The notes below the pieces were generated by a model, which saw only the letters and a list, made by a program, of their open reading frames with translations, did no database searches and was not told where the DNA came from. From Marinagarivorans cellulosilyticus (GTDB lineage: Bacteria; Pseudomonadota; Gammaproteobacteria; Pseudomonadales; Cellvibrionaceae), in assembly GCF_021655555.1 (NCBI RefSeq), contig NZ_AP023086.1:806001-870000 (forward strand): DNA of 64,000 nucleotides. Direction: 5' to 3'. Shown here piece by piece: positions 31,598-39,920 of this stretch (its first letter is position 1; every line of letters starts with the position of its first letter). The translations under genes were made by a program, and so were the position numbers.

Positions 31598-33202
31598 TCA
31601 TTGCTTAACTCGCAATATTCGCTGCCCGAAAGGCTGCATGATTTGGCCTCCGGTAATGCTTGCGGCGCTTGGTTTTTGTGCGAATGAAGTAGAGCTAGGG
31701 CAGCGGCTGTTCTCACGATAAAACAGTGCAGCGCTGATAAGAGGGTCTGATGTTGCGCCTAACTCAGAGGCAAGGTTGTCATCGACCTTACAGCCTTGTA
31801 CTTTTGCACCATGCATGTCGGCATCGGAGCTGGGTTCGAAGCCGTCAATATAGTTACCAAACCCTTGGCCGTTCGCTGTTTGGAGGTCGATACTAAAATA
31901 GCGGGTGCCGCAATTCACAGCTCGGCCTGAGAAACCGTAGGGCTTGCCGCAGGTGGTTTGGCCTATTAGTACAACCTCGATGCCAATACCGCGCAAGCCA
32001 TTAATATATTGCTCGCTAGCCGAGCAGGTGCCTGGGGTAGACAATACGTAAACTTTGGGCAGATTGAGACTGGGTAGTTGAATTGTCGTGTTTGAGTTGA
32101 TCTTGATTTCACTAATAAATTCTAGCGGTTGGTTTTGGTCTTGTAATTTATCGTTAAATTGGTAGATCGCGTAATCTTCGCCTGCAGTGGCGTCTTCGCC
32201 TGCTGTCATATACGCAAGCATTGACGCATATTCGCCGTAGCCGCCGCCGTTGTAACGCAGGTCAAGAATTAAGTCTTCAATGCCAGACTGATTAAAACCG
32301 TTTATGTTATCGATAAGTTGTGGAATGAGCTCTGATGGCCTAAAGCTATTAACCATCATATAACCAACTTTTCCATAGGGGGTCGAGAGGGTTTTACTCA
32401 AATAAACAGGGGAAACTTCAACTGCTGCTGCCTCAAGTTTATGGGTAATCCTACCGCCGGAGAGCGTTTCAAAAACAATGGTATTCTCATCGCCGACTTC
32501 GGGGAAATGGAGTGCTGTTATTGCTCTTCGGTATTCTGTTTCGGTTTGGGGGGGGAGCTCACTTCCGTTAATGGCGGCGATTCGCATGCCTCGTTGAATG
32601 TTCACGGCTGAGGCCGGTGAGTTGTCTTCGACATAGGCGACGTGGAACTCAAGGGAATCCTCATTAAAGACCAGCTCTAATCCATAGCCCACTTTTTCGC
32701 CAGTAGCGTTTAACTGGTCTCCCGCGACCTCATCTTCATAGCCGTGAAAATGGTCTTTCTCTTTCCCGCTGGGTGAAAGCTCTAACGTTTTCAGCAAATC
32801 AAAATAAACAAAAGGCGATGCAAAATTATTAGGGTCTAAATCCGGTAACTCGTCATACCACAAATAACTTTCGTCACTCCACGAGCGCAAAAAGTGATTC
32901 TCGTGTACGACGGTGCCTTGCTCATCGGGGTAGGGCTTCTCGGTATAGGGGTTTACGCCCGAGCGCGGCGCAGCGCAGTAGTTTGCAAATGTTGTGGATG
33001 GTTTGTAGCTACCCTTTGTCCACTCGGTGGAGGGGGGCGTGCTTGTGCTGCTTGATGAGTTAGAGCCGCCAATAATCGGTGGCGCAACGTAATCTCGTGT
33101 GTCGGCGGGCATTTGGCCCGAACTGCCGCTGCCGCAGCCAGCTAATAGTGCGCTACTAAAACCAATAGCGGTTAGCCAGCGAGTATTATGGGTGTAAAAC
33201 AT
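31598..33202 (-). CDS. S41 family (C-terminal processing) peptidase, lipoprotein, paralogue
   Basis: 534 residues, lipobox LLAGC (Cys about 23) with a Ser-rich linker after it. Same architecture as the gene at 29375: HENHFLRSWSDESYLWYDE, a PDZ-like module, DLILDLRYNGGG and Ser in STPGTCSASEQYINGLRG. The two proteins stay alike over their full length, a tandem duplication with one lipoprotein gene in between. Secreted proteolysis at the cell envelope is the likely role. Confidence 0.88.
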   Translation of the reverse strand: MFYTHNTRWLTAIGFSSALLAGCGSGSSGQMPADTRDYVAPPIIGGSNSSSSTSTPPSTEWTKGSYKPSTTFANYCAAPRSGVNPYTEKPYPDEQGTVVHENHFLRSWSDESYLWYDELPDLDPNNFASPFVYFDLLKTLELSPSGKEKDHFHGYEDEVAGDQLNATGEKVGYGLELVFNEDSLEFHVAYVEDNSPASAVNIQRGMRIAAINGSELPPQTETEYRRAITALHFPEVGDENTIVFETLSGGRITHKLEAAAVEVSPVYLSKTLSTPYGKVGYMMVNSFRPSELIPQLIDNINGFNQSGIEDLILDLRYNGGGYGEYASMLAYMTAGEDATAGEDYAIYQFNDKLQDQNQPLEFISEIKINSNTTIQLPSLNLPKVYVLSTPGTCSASEQYINGLRGIGIEVVLIGQTTCGKPYGFSGRAVNCGTRYFSIDLQTANGQGFGNYIDGFEPSSDADMHGAKVQGCKVDDNLASELGATSDPLISAALFYRENSRCPSSTSFAQKPSAASITGGQIMQPFGQRILRVKQ

Positions 33203-33269
33203 GGTGCACTCCTTTGTGATGAATCTCTAAGACGGGCCATCATACTGAATCCGCATGAAAAACTAAATA

Positions 33270-34157
33270 TTACATGTAATTGAATGCGTTGATTAACGCT
33301 TGTGTCGCAAATGTGGCGGCGGGGCCGGTAAAGCCGGGCCTAGCTTGCACTAAATAAAGTGTTAGTTGCCGCTGGCCACCGGTTTTAAGTTGTAGCTGAA
33401 CAAGTTCGCCATTATTAAGTTCTGGTTGAATGTAATGCATTGGTAAAAAGGCAAAGCCTAAACCTGCCTTTACGGCACTAATGCTGGTTGCGAAGTGGCT
33501 GAAAGTCCAGCGCTGTTCGGCGCCTAGCCAACCGGCGTCCTGTTCTCTTTTTAGGCCGCTATCGCGAATTATGATTTGTCGTTCTTGTTTAAGTTCGGTT
33601 TCGGGTATTGGGTATTCCTTTGTGCGGCTTGCCAATGGATGGGTATTGGCCACCACCGGAATCATGGTGACTTGCGCGACGATATCGCCCATAAACCCTG
33701 GCGGTACACGCGCTGTTATTGCAATTTGCACCTTTCCTGAGAGCAGTGCTTCATCGGTGCCAGATAGCGTGGTTTCGTACACTTTTACCCGCGTGCGCGG
33801 GCAATGTGCCGAAAACTGCTGCAAGCCTTTGAATAAAGCCTTATGCGGGGTTAGTGCGTCTGCTGCAATTGCAATTTCGCTTTCTATTCCCTCGGCCATA
33901 TCGCGGGCGAGGTCTTCCATGGCTTGTGCCTGCTGTAGTAGCGCAGATGCATGGCGGTAGAGGGTTTGACCCGTTGCCGTTAGGGTAGCTTTGCGGCCCT
34001 GTTGCTCGAATACGGGCGCAGGTAGTTGTTGCGCCATTTGCTGCATGGCATAGCTAATACCAGATTGGCTTTTGCTCAATGTTTCGGCTGCGGCGGCAAA
34101 ACTGCCCTCGTCGACAATTGTTTTAAAAATATGCCATTGCTCGAGTGATACCTTCAT
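33270..34157 (-). CDS. LysR-family transcriptional regulator
   Basis: 295 residues. N-terminal winged HTH (about 5-64: GSFAAAAETLSKSQSGISYAMQQM) and a C-terminal periplasmic-binding-like effector domain. Divergent from azoR; the 107-bp gap between them is the natural place for its operator, so it probably controls azoR-pirin in response to an electrophile or quinone (inference from context). Confidence 0.9.
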   Translation of the reverse strand: MKVSLEQWHIFKTIVDEGSFAAAAETLSKSQSGISYAMQQMAQQLPAPVFEQQGRKATLTATGQTLYRHASALLQQAQAMEDLARDMAEGIESEIAIAADALTPHKALFKGLQQFSAHCPRTRVKVYETTLSGTDEALLSGKVQIAITARVPPGFMGDIVAQVTMIPVVANTHPLASRTKEYPIPETELKQERQIIIRDSGLKREQDAGWLGAEQRWTFSHFATSISAVKAGLGFAFLPMHYIQPELNNGELVQLQLKTGGQRQLTLYLVQARPGFTGPAATFATQALINAFNYM

Positions 34158-34264
34158 AATTCATCTAATTTTTTGATGTTTAGGTGCAAATATTCTGCGC
34201 ATTCAATCAATTTTTCAAGCGTATTATGTTCGCATCAACTCAACAACGAGCAGAAGGTGAAGCT

Positions 34265-34873
34265 ATGACAACGCGTATATTACAAATTAATGCCAGTTTA
34301 TTTGGTGAGCAGGGGCAGTCTAGTCAGCTGAATGCTTACCTTGTCGAGCGTTTATCTGCGCATGGCCACAGTGTTGTAACTAAACGGGATTTAGCCGCGC
34401 AACCCTTGCCGCATTTAAGTGGCGATACCCTTGCAGCAATAGGCACTAGCCCAGATGCGAGAACTTCTGAGCAGGCTAATAGCGCGGCATTAGCCGATGC
34501 CGTTATTGATGAGCTTAAAGCTGCGGATGTGCTGGTATTGGCGGCGCCAATGTATAACTTTAATGTGCCCTCTACCGTGAAAGCATGGATGGATTACGTT
34601 GCGCGTGCCGGCGTAACCTTTCAATACACCGCGGATGGCCCGCAGGGTTTGTTGAGTGGTAAAACCGCTTATATTACGGCAACCCGTGGCGGTATTCATC
34701 GTGGTAAGCCTAGCGATACCCAGACTGACTTTGTGACCACATTTTTAAATTTCATTGGTATTACGGATATTCATTGGGTTTATGCCGAGGGTATCAATAT
34801 GGGGGATCATAAAGAAACCGCATTGGCATCTGCTAAAGCAACTATCGATCAACTGGTTTCTGTTAAGGAGTAA
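34265..34873 (+). CDS. azoR: FMN-dependent NADH:azo/quinone oxidoreductase
   Basis: 202-residue flavodoxin-like reductase, same size as E. coli AzoR. Phosphate-binding loop NASLFGEQGQSSQLN near the start, FMN contact APMYNFNVPSTVKAWMD, and TRGGIHRG. The ATG at 34265 follows GAAGGTG; an upstream ATG at 34184 is in frame but would add 27 residues foreign to the family. Linked to a pirin gene 3 bp on, a common quinone-detoxification pair. Confidence 0.93.
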   Translation: MTTRILQINASLFGEQGQSSQLNAYLVERLSAHGHSVVTKRDLAAQPLPHLSGDTLAAIGTSPDARTSEQANSAALADAVIDELKAADVLVLAAPMYNFNVPSTVKAWMDYVARAGVTFQYTADGPQGLLSGKTAYITATRGGIHRGKPSDTQTDFVTTFLNFIGITDIHWVYAEGINMGDHKETALASAKATIDQLVSVKE

Positions 34874-34876
34874 GTA

Positions 34877-35734
34877 ATGACGATAAGACGTGTAGTAGAA
34901 ACCATTAATGCTAAGCCCGCATCCGATGGTGATGGTGTAAAGCTGTTGCGTGTTTTTGGTGGCCCATCACCAGAGCGCTTTGACCCTTTTTTGATGCTGG
35001 ATGAATTCGGTTCTCACGAGGCGTCGGACTATATCGGCGGCTTTCCTCCACACCCGCATCGCGGTTTTGAAACTGTAACCTACATGCTGCAAGGTAAAAT
35101 GGAACACCAAGATCACATGGGTAATATCGGCCTATTAAATGATGGTGATGTGCAGTGGATGAGCGCCGCGGGTGGAATAATTCATTCCGAAATGCCTAAA
35201 CAAACCGAAGGGCGCATGCGAGGCTTTCAGTTATGGGTGAATTTGCCAGCGGCAAAAAAAATGGAGCCTGCGCACTACAGTGATGTACCGGCGCGAAGCA
35301 TCCCAGTATTTGATATTGATGGCGTACATGTCAAAGCGATTGCTGGGCAGGCGAGCGTTAATGGCTCGGGGGTGACTGGCCATTTTACCGAGGTAGCAAC
35401 GCAACCATTATATTTGGATGTTCAGCTTGAGCAGGGGCAAAGTATTGCGTTGCCGGTGAGCGCAACGCAAACAGCCTTGGTTTACGTGTACAACGGTAAA
35501 GTGGGTATAGGCGAAGCGCTAACGCCTGTTAATGCTCAGCAGTTAGCGCGTTTGGCTGATGGCGAAAGTATTAGCGTAAGTAATAACGATGCGGAGCCTG
35601 CGCACTTACTTGTGTTAGCTGCAGAGCCTTTAAAAGAGCCGATTGTGCAGCACGGCCCGTTTGTAATGAATACTGCCGAGGAAATTGAGCAAGCCCTTGC
35701 GGATTATCGTAGCGGAGCTTTAGGGCACCTCTAA
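34877..35734 (+). CDS. Pirin family protein
   Basis: 285-residue bicupin. The N-terminal cupin holds the metal-binding His/Glu set: PPHPHRGFETVTYML (two His), MEHQD and GIIHSEMP. Bacterial pirins often have quercetinase (dioxygenase) activity. The last residues (GHL) and the TAA lie inside the left inverted repeat of a MITE-like element that begins at 35724, so the original C-terminus may have been replaced. Co-transcribed with azoR. Confidence 0.92.
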   Translation: MTIRRVVETINAKPASDGDGVKLLRVFGGPSPERFDPFLMLDEFGSHEASDYIGGFPPHPHRGFETVTYMLQGKMEHQDHMGNIGLLNDGDVQWMSAAGGIIHSEMPKQTEGRMRGFQLWVNLPAAKKMEPAHYSDVPARSIPVFDIDGVHVKAIAGQASVNGSGVTGHFTEVATQPLYLDVQLEQGQSIALPVSATQTALVYVYNGKVGIGEALTPVNAQQLARLADGESISVSNNDAEPAHLLVLAAEPLKEPIVQHGPFVMNTAEEIEQALADYRSGALGHL

Positions 35735-35957
35735 AAATGCACTTTTCCCGCGATAGCTGCTTACAGGTTTTCGCTCCTGCAAAACCTGTATTCAGTCCAT
35801 CCATGGACATCAGTTCCGTCCTCGAATCCTCATTTACCCCACGTAAACTGCGGCTCTCGGCTTTGGCCTCCTGCGTCGCTATACCTCCTGAATCCATTCA
35901 GTCGTCCGGGCGGTACTTCCTTGCTCTCACGAAAAAATCACTATTTTTAGGGGTGCC
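35724..35957. mobile_element. MITE-like element, 234 bp
   Basis: Terminal inverted repeats GGCACCTCTAAAAAT (35724-35738) and, on the other strand, GGCACCCCTAAAAAT (35943-35957) match at 14 of 15 positions. CTTTAG stands directly outside both ends (35718-35723 and 35958-35963), a likely 6-bp target duplication. No transposase inside; the short ORFs within have no protein character. It fills most of the 363-bp gap between pirin and the AraC-type gene; the rest (35964-36097) has only the hairpin below. Confidence 0.65.
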
Positions 35958-36064
35958 CTTTAGTTAACGCGGGTGGTTATTGACGCTGACGGTATTAAAG
36001 GAAAATTAAAAATTGGGCCTAATTAGAGTGTTGGCAGTTTTTACCCAATCTAAGGGTTATTTAT

Positions 36065-36096
36065 GAGGGCCGCGATTGAAGCGGCTCTCATATTTT
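36065..36096. terminator. Hairpin between converging genes
   Basis: GAGGGCCGC and GCGGCTCTC pair with one mismatch around a 7-base loop, and a short T-run (ATATTTTT) follows on the plus strand. It could end the azoR-pirin transcript. Confidence 0.4.
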
Positions 36097-36097
36097 T

Positions 36098-36958
36098 CTA
36101 CGCCAAAGGTAAATAAATTTTAGTGAGTAGTTCTGTGGGCGGCACTGTTCTTGGGTCGTTCAAGTATTCTTCAAAGGGAGGCCTGTTCGCAAGTTGGTAG
36201 CCCGACTTTGGAACCCATTCGCCGTAAAACCATGCGTACACTTGCTCTAGTTCGGAATAGGGGCCTTTAAATGTTAGTGCGGCGTGTTTTCCGCCTTCCA
36301 ATTCTAGGACCTCCAAGTTAGCGCTAGTCGCTTGCTCTGGCGTTAAGGTGATGCATGCGTGAGAGCTTAGCTCGCTGATATCTTTGCTGGCTGGGTCGTC
36401 ATAATAAATACCAAAGGAGCGGGTATCGTCATTAAGCAGTTGCAAGCTGCCGGCTGCGATCGCCACCTTTTCGAAAACAAGCCCTATTTTTAAGTAGTCC
36501 CCTCGGTGCGGCAGGCCGCCAAGCTGAACGCGCGTAAAGTCGATAATGTCTATGTGATGGTTCATTGTGTAAAGCCTCTTGCTGGGTGGGTGGATTTTAA
36601 GTGCAGAGGGTGTGCTGCGTTGCTGCCGGTAGGCCGATGGCGTTATGTTGTAAGTGCGGCTGAAGGCTCGGCTAAAAGCTTCACCACTACTGTAGCCTAA
36701 TTGATTGGCGATGCTTTCAATGTTGTCATTGGTGCGCAGCAACTGACAGGCGGCATAGTGTAATCGCAATCGTCGCACCGTTGCGTTAACGGTTTCGTGC
36801 ATGATTTCTCGGTAAATGCGGTGGAAGTGATAAGGCGAAAAGTGTGCGACGTCGGCCAAGGTGTTCAGGTCAACATCGTGTTCAATATTGCGCCATAAAT
36901 AGTCCACTACACTAAGTACACGGTTTTGATAGTTGGCAAGGGTGAGTGTTTTGTTCAT
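36098..36958 (-). CDS. AraC-family regulator with GyrI-like effector domain
   Basis: 286 residues. Two HTH motifs in the N-terminal 110 residues (LADVAHFSPYHFHRIYREI and ANQLGYSSGEAFSRAFSR) are followed from about 135 by a GyrI-like small-molecule-binding domain ending EYLNDPRTVPPTELLTKIYLPL. Rob-type architecture, often a multidrug or stress regulator. No adjacent target in the same direction, so it may act on itself or elsewhere. Confidence 0.92.
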   Translation of the reverse strand: MNKTLTLANYQNRVLSVVDYLWRNIEHDVDLNTLADVAHFSPYHFHRIYREIMHETVNATVRRLRLHYAACQLLRTNDNIESIANQLGYSSGEAFSRAFSRTYNITPSAYRQQRSTPSALKIHPPSKRLYTMNHHIDIIDFTRVQLGGLPHRGDYLKIGLVFEKVAIAAGSLQLLNDDTRSFGIYYDDPASKDISELSSHACITLTPEQATSANLEVLELEGGKHAALTFKGPYSELEQVYAWFYGEWVPKSGYQLANRPPFEEYLNDPRTVPPTELLTKIYLPLA

Positions 36959-37050
36959 GCGTTATCCTCTGAAACACCAATATACTTTGGGCCTACCTGA
37001 TAATGTTTGCGAACTTTTTAGCTTGTTTTTGGCGGTCATCGAAGGCAACA

Positions 37051-37083
37051 AAAAAGCCCGCGGCTATTGCTAGCGGCGGGCTT
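37051..37083 (-). terminator. Rho-independent terminator of pgi
   Basis: On the minus strand AAGCCCGCCGCTA pairs with TAGCCGCGGGCTT around a short loop (one mismatch), and TTTT follows. It lies 20 bp after the pgi stop. Confidence 0.8.
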
Positions 37084-37103
37084 CGATATTAACCAAAAGC
37101 TAA

Positions 37104-38741
37104 TTATTTATTGGCTTCACAAAAACGCTCTACTAAGCGCGCTGTGGATGAGTCCCAGTCGCCAGGGACATCGGTAGTTTCGATGGCGTCGTTAACGTGG
37201 TTACCCAATAGTTTGCCAAGTTCAACACCCCATTGGTCGAACGAGTTAATGTTCATAAGAACACCCAAGGTATAAACCTTGTGCTCGTAAGCGGCAATTA
37301 ATGCACCCAGTGTTTCGGGCGATAATTTTTCCATCAAAATGGTATTGCTTGGACGGCTGCCGGGGTGCACTTTGTGCTCGGCTAGGCGATCGATTTCATC
37401 TTCACTGGTGCCTGATGCGCGTAGCTCGGCTTTGGTGGTTTCTAAATCGCGGCCAGTTAATAAGGCTTGGCTTTGCGCTACACAGTTAGCAAACAACAAG
37501 CGATGCTGATGATCGATTGGGTGGTGTGCTTTTAACGTGGCGATAAAGTCGATAGGCATTAATACCGTACCTTGGTGCAGCAACTGGTGGAACGAGTGCT
37601 GACCGTTGGTGCCTTCTGTGCCCCAAACAATGGAGCCGGTTGAATAATCAACGCGATCACCTTCGCGGGTAACACTTTTACCATTGCTTTCCATTTCAAG
37701 CTGCTGCAAGTAAGCCGGCAGCATTTGCATATGGTAAGCGTAGGGCAAAACAGCCTGCGCGGTAGTGTCGAAGAACTGGGTGTACCAAAATACGATTAAG
37801 CCCATTAGTGCAGGAATATTTTTTTCCAGCGGTGCTTCGGCAAAGTGCTTGTCCATTGCGTTTGCGCCTGCGCGCAAGGCGTTAAAATTATCCATGCCGA
37901 TGGCGAAAGCAATGGGTAATCCAATGGCGGACCATAACGAGTAGCGCCCGCCAACCCAATCCCAGATGGGGTAAACGTTTTCGGCGGCAATGCCAAACTC
38001 AACGGCTTTTTCAACCTTCGAAGAAATCGCAACAAAGTGCTTAGGTAAATCACCTTCATCACAGCCACCAGCTAATATCCAACGGCGTGCTGTTTTGGCG
38101 TTCTCTAATGTTTCTTGTGTAGAAAACGACTTAGAGGCAACAATAAATAACGTGGTGGCCGGGTTTAAGCCTTGGGTGAGGTCGTGAATTTCTGCACCGT
38201 CAACATTGGCAATAAAGTGCAGGTTTACATGGCCTGTGTGGTATGGCGTTAAAGCCTTAGTGACCATGCGCGGGCCAAGGTCTGAGCCACCGATACCAAT
38301 GTTTACAACATCAGTAATTGCTTCGCCTTTAAAGCCTTTCCATTCTTTGCTATGCACTTTGGCAACTAACTTGCCCATGCGCTCTAGCGTTTCTTGAACT
38401 TCTTTGTGCTCTGGTGTTTGTGGCTCGCCGATGTGGCGTAGCGCAGCATGCAGCGCGGGGCGGTCTTCGGTGTTGTTGATGTGCTCGCCTTTAAAAATGC
38501 GAGTAATCGCCCCTTTTAGGTCGGCTTGTTCTGCAAGCTTAACGAGCTCGCCTAGAATATCGACGGACAAATGGTTTTTCGAAAAGTCGAGGTCTAGTCC
38601 TGCAGCGCTTGCGCTAAAACGTGCTGCGCGAGTGCTATCTTGTTCAAAGAGCTCGCTCAAGTGTAGTTTGCTAATTTGGGCTTGGAGCTTTTCCAAGTTC
38701 TCCCAGTTGCTGTAGGTTTTGGCTAGAGCATTGTTGGGCAT
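37104..38741 (-). CDS. pgi: Glucose-6-phosphate isomerase
   Basis: Interconverts glucose-6-P and fructose-6-P. 545 residues, close to E. coli (549). Both PGI signatures are present: VGGRYSLWSAIGLP and the C-terminal QWGVELGKLLG; GIGGSDLGP binds the sugar phosphate. Catalytic Glu is in GTEGTNGQHSF. Single-gene unit with its own terminator. Confidence 0.97.
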   Translation of the reverse strand: MPNNALAKTYSNWENLEKLQAQISKLHLSELFEQDSTRAARFSASAAGLDLDFSKNHLSVDILGELVKLAEQADLKGAITRIFKGEHINNTEDRPALHAALRHIGEPQTPEHKEVQETLERMGKLVAKVHSKEWKGFKGEAITDVVNIGIGGSDLGPRMVTKALTPYHTGHVNLHFIANVDGAEIHDLTQGLNPATTLFIVASKSFSTQETLENAKTARRWILAGGCDEGDLPKHFVAISSKVEKAVEFGIAAENVYPIWDWVGGRYSLWSAIGLPIAFAIGMDNFNALRAGANAMDKHFAEAPLEKNIPALMGLIVFWYTQFFDTTAQAVLPYAYHMQMLPAYLQQLEMESNGKSVTREGDRVDYSTGSIVWGTEGTNGQHSFHQLLHQGTVLMPIDFIATLKAHHPIDHQHRLLFANCVAQSQALLTGRDLETTKAELRASGTSEDEIDRLAEHKVHPGSRPSNTILMEKLSPETLGALIAAYEHKVYTLGVLMNINSFDQWGVELGKLLGNHVNDAIETTDVPGDWDSSTARLVERFCEANK

Positions 38742-38801
38742 GTAACCCCCTTTAAGGTAAATACCGGGTGTAGTGTGTCTGTTAATTTGCGCAATGGTGC
38801 A

Positions 38802-39776
38802 TTAATGATTTCTGGCAACAGCAAATTGCGCAAGGTCTGCCATGGCTTGGGTAAAGCAGTTTGAAGGCAAGTTTTCCAAAGCCTTTTGCGCCTTGTGGGC
38901 GTGCGTTTGTGCGGCTTGGTGGGTGTAATCTAGAGCTCCGCAGTCTTTAACGATTTTAACAATCGCTTCTAGATCGTCGGTGCTGCCATTGGTGATGGCA
39001 TTGCGAATCAAGAGTTGCTCGCTCGGATTCGCGTGCTGCATGGCATAAATGAGCGGTAGTGTTGGCTTTCCTTCGGCGAGGTCATCACCGACATTCTTAC
39101 CGAGTTTTTCACTGTCGCCTTCGTAGTCCAACGCATCATCTACCAGCTGGAAAGCAATACCCAGATGGTGGCCAAACTGAAGTGCTGCTTGTTGCTGGGG
39201 CTGATCTGCGCCGGCGAGTATCGCTGCGGCTTCGCAGGCCGCTTCAAAAAGTGCGCCAGTTTTTTTATGAATAACGTTTAAGTAATTGGCTTCGGTAACG
39301 TCTGGGTCTTTGGCGTTAACCAATTGCTGTACTTCACCTTCTGATATAACGTTGGTGGTATTCGACAATATCCCCATAATTGGCATGCTACCGAGTGCTA
39401 CAAGCATCTGGAAGGCCCGAGAATAAAGGAAATCGCCAACCAATACGGCTGGGGCGTTACCCCATTTAGCATTGGCGGTTAGCCGGCTTCTTCGCAGTTC
39501 GGAAACATCGACGACATCATCATGCAGCAAGGTCGCGGTGTGAATAAATTCGATGATTGCCGCTAAAGAATGCATGGTCGAGGCTTCTTTGTTTGCCCCA
39601 AAACCTAGCGCATTAGCTGTAAGTAGCACCAATATTGGGCGAAGGCGCTTTCCGCCAGAGTCAACAATATAGTGGCCAATGTTTTCCACAAGACCCACAT
39701 CGGAATGCAGCTGCTCAATAATTAGGCGGTTGGTGGCGGCAAAATCCGCTTCTACTGGGGTTAAAAACGGCAGCAT
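38802..39776 (-). CDS. ispB: Octaprenyl diphosphate synthase
   Basis: trans-Prenyltransferase that makes the ubiquinone side chain. The two Asp-rich motifs are LLHDDVVD (first) and LVDDALDYEGD (second), and GGKRLRP binds isopentenyl-PP. With the ATG at 39776 the product has 324 residues, matching E. coli IspB (323); a TTG start at 39845 would add 23 residues. In E. coli ispB is divergent from rplU; here an MCP gene is inserted between them. Confidence 0.94.
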   Translation of the reverse strand: MLPFLTPVEADFAATNRLIIEQLHSDVGLVENIGHYIVDSGGKRLRPILVLLTANALGFGANKEASTMHSLAAIIEFIHTATLLHDDVVDVSELRRSRLTANAKWGNAPAVLVGDFLYSRAFQMLVALGSMPIMGILSNTTNVISEGEVQQLVNAKDPDVTEANYLNVIHKKTGALFEAACEAAAILAGADQPQQQAALQFGHHLGIAFQLVDDALDYEGDSEKLGKNVGDDLAEGKPTLPLIYAMQHANPSEQLLIRNAITNGSTDDLEAIVKIVKDCGALDYTHQAAQTHAHKAQKALENLPSNCFTQAMADLAQFAVARNH

Positions 39777-39920
39777 TGCCTCGAAAGCCTCATGTGGGTC
39801 ATTAAAATGGGGACGGATGCTAGGGGGCGGGCCGATAACTGTCAAGTAATCCGGCAGGCGTAGCTTGAGTTTGTGTCTACACTTATGAGAGTAGTGCCAA
39901 AAATGAGGAGAGTTGTAGGC

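Noticed and set aside
35571..35967. Short ORFs on both strands inside the MITE-like element
   Set aside because: They lack ribosome sites and protein-like patterns, and are explained by the element.
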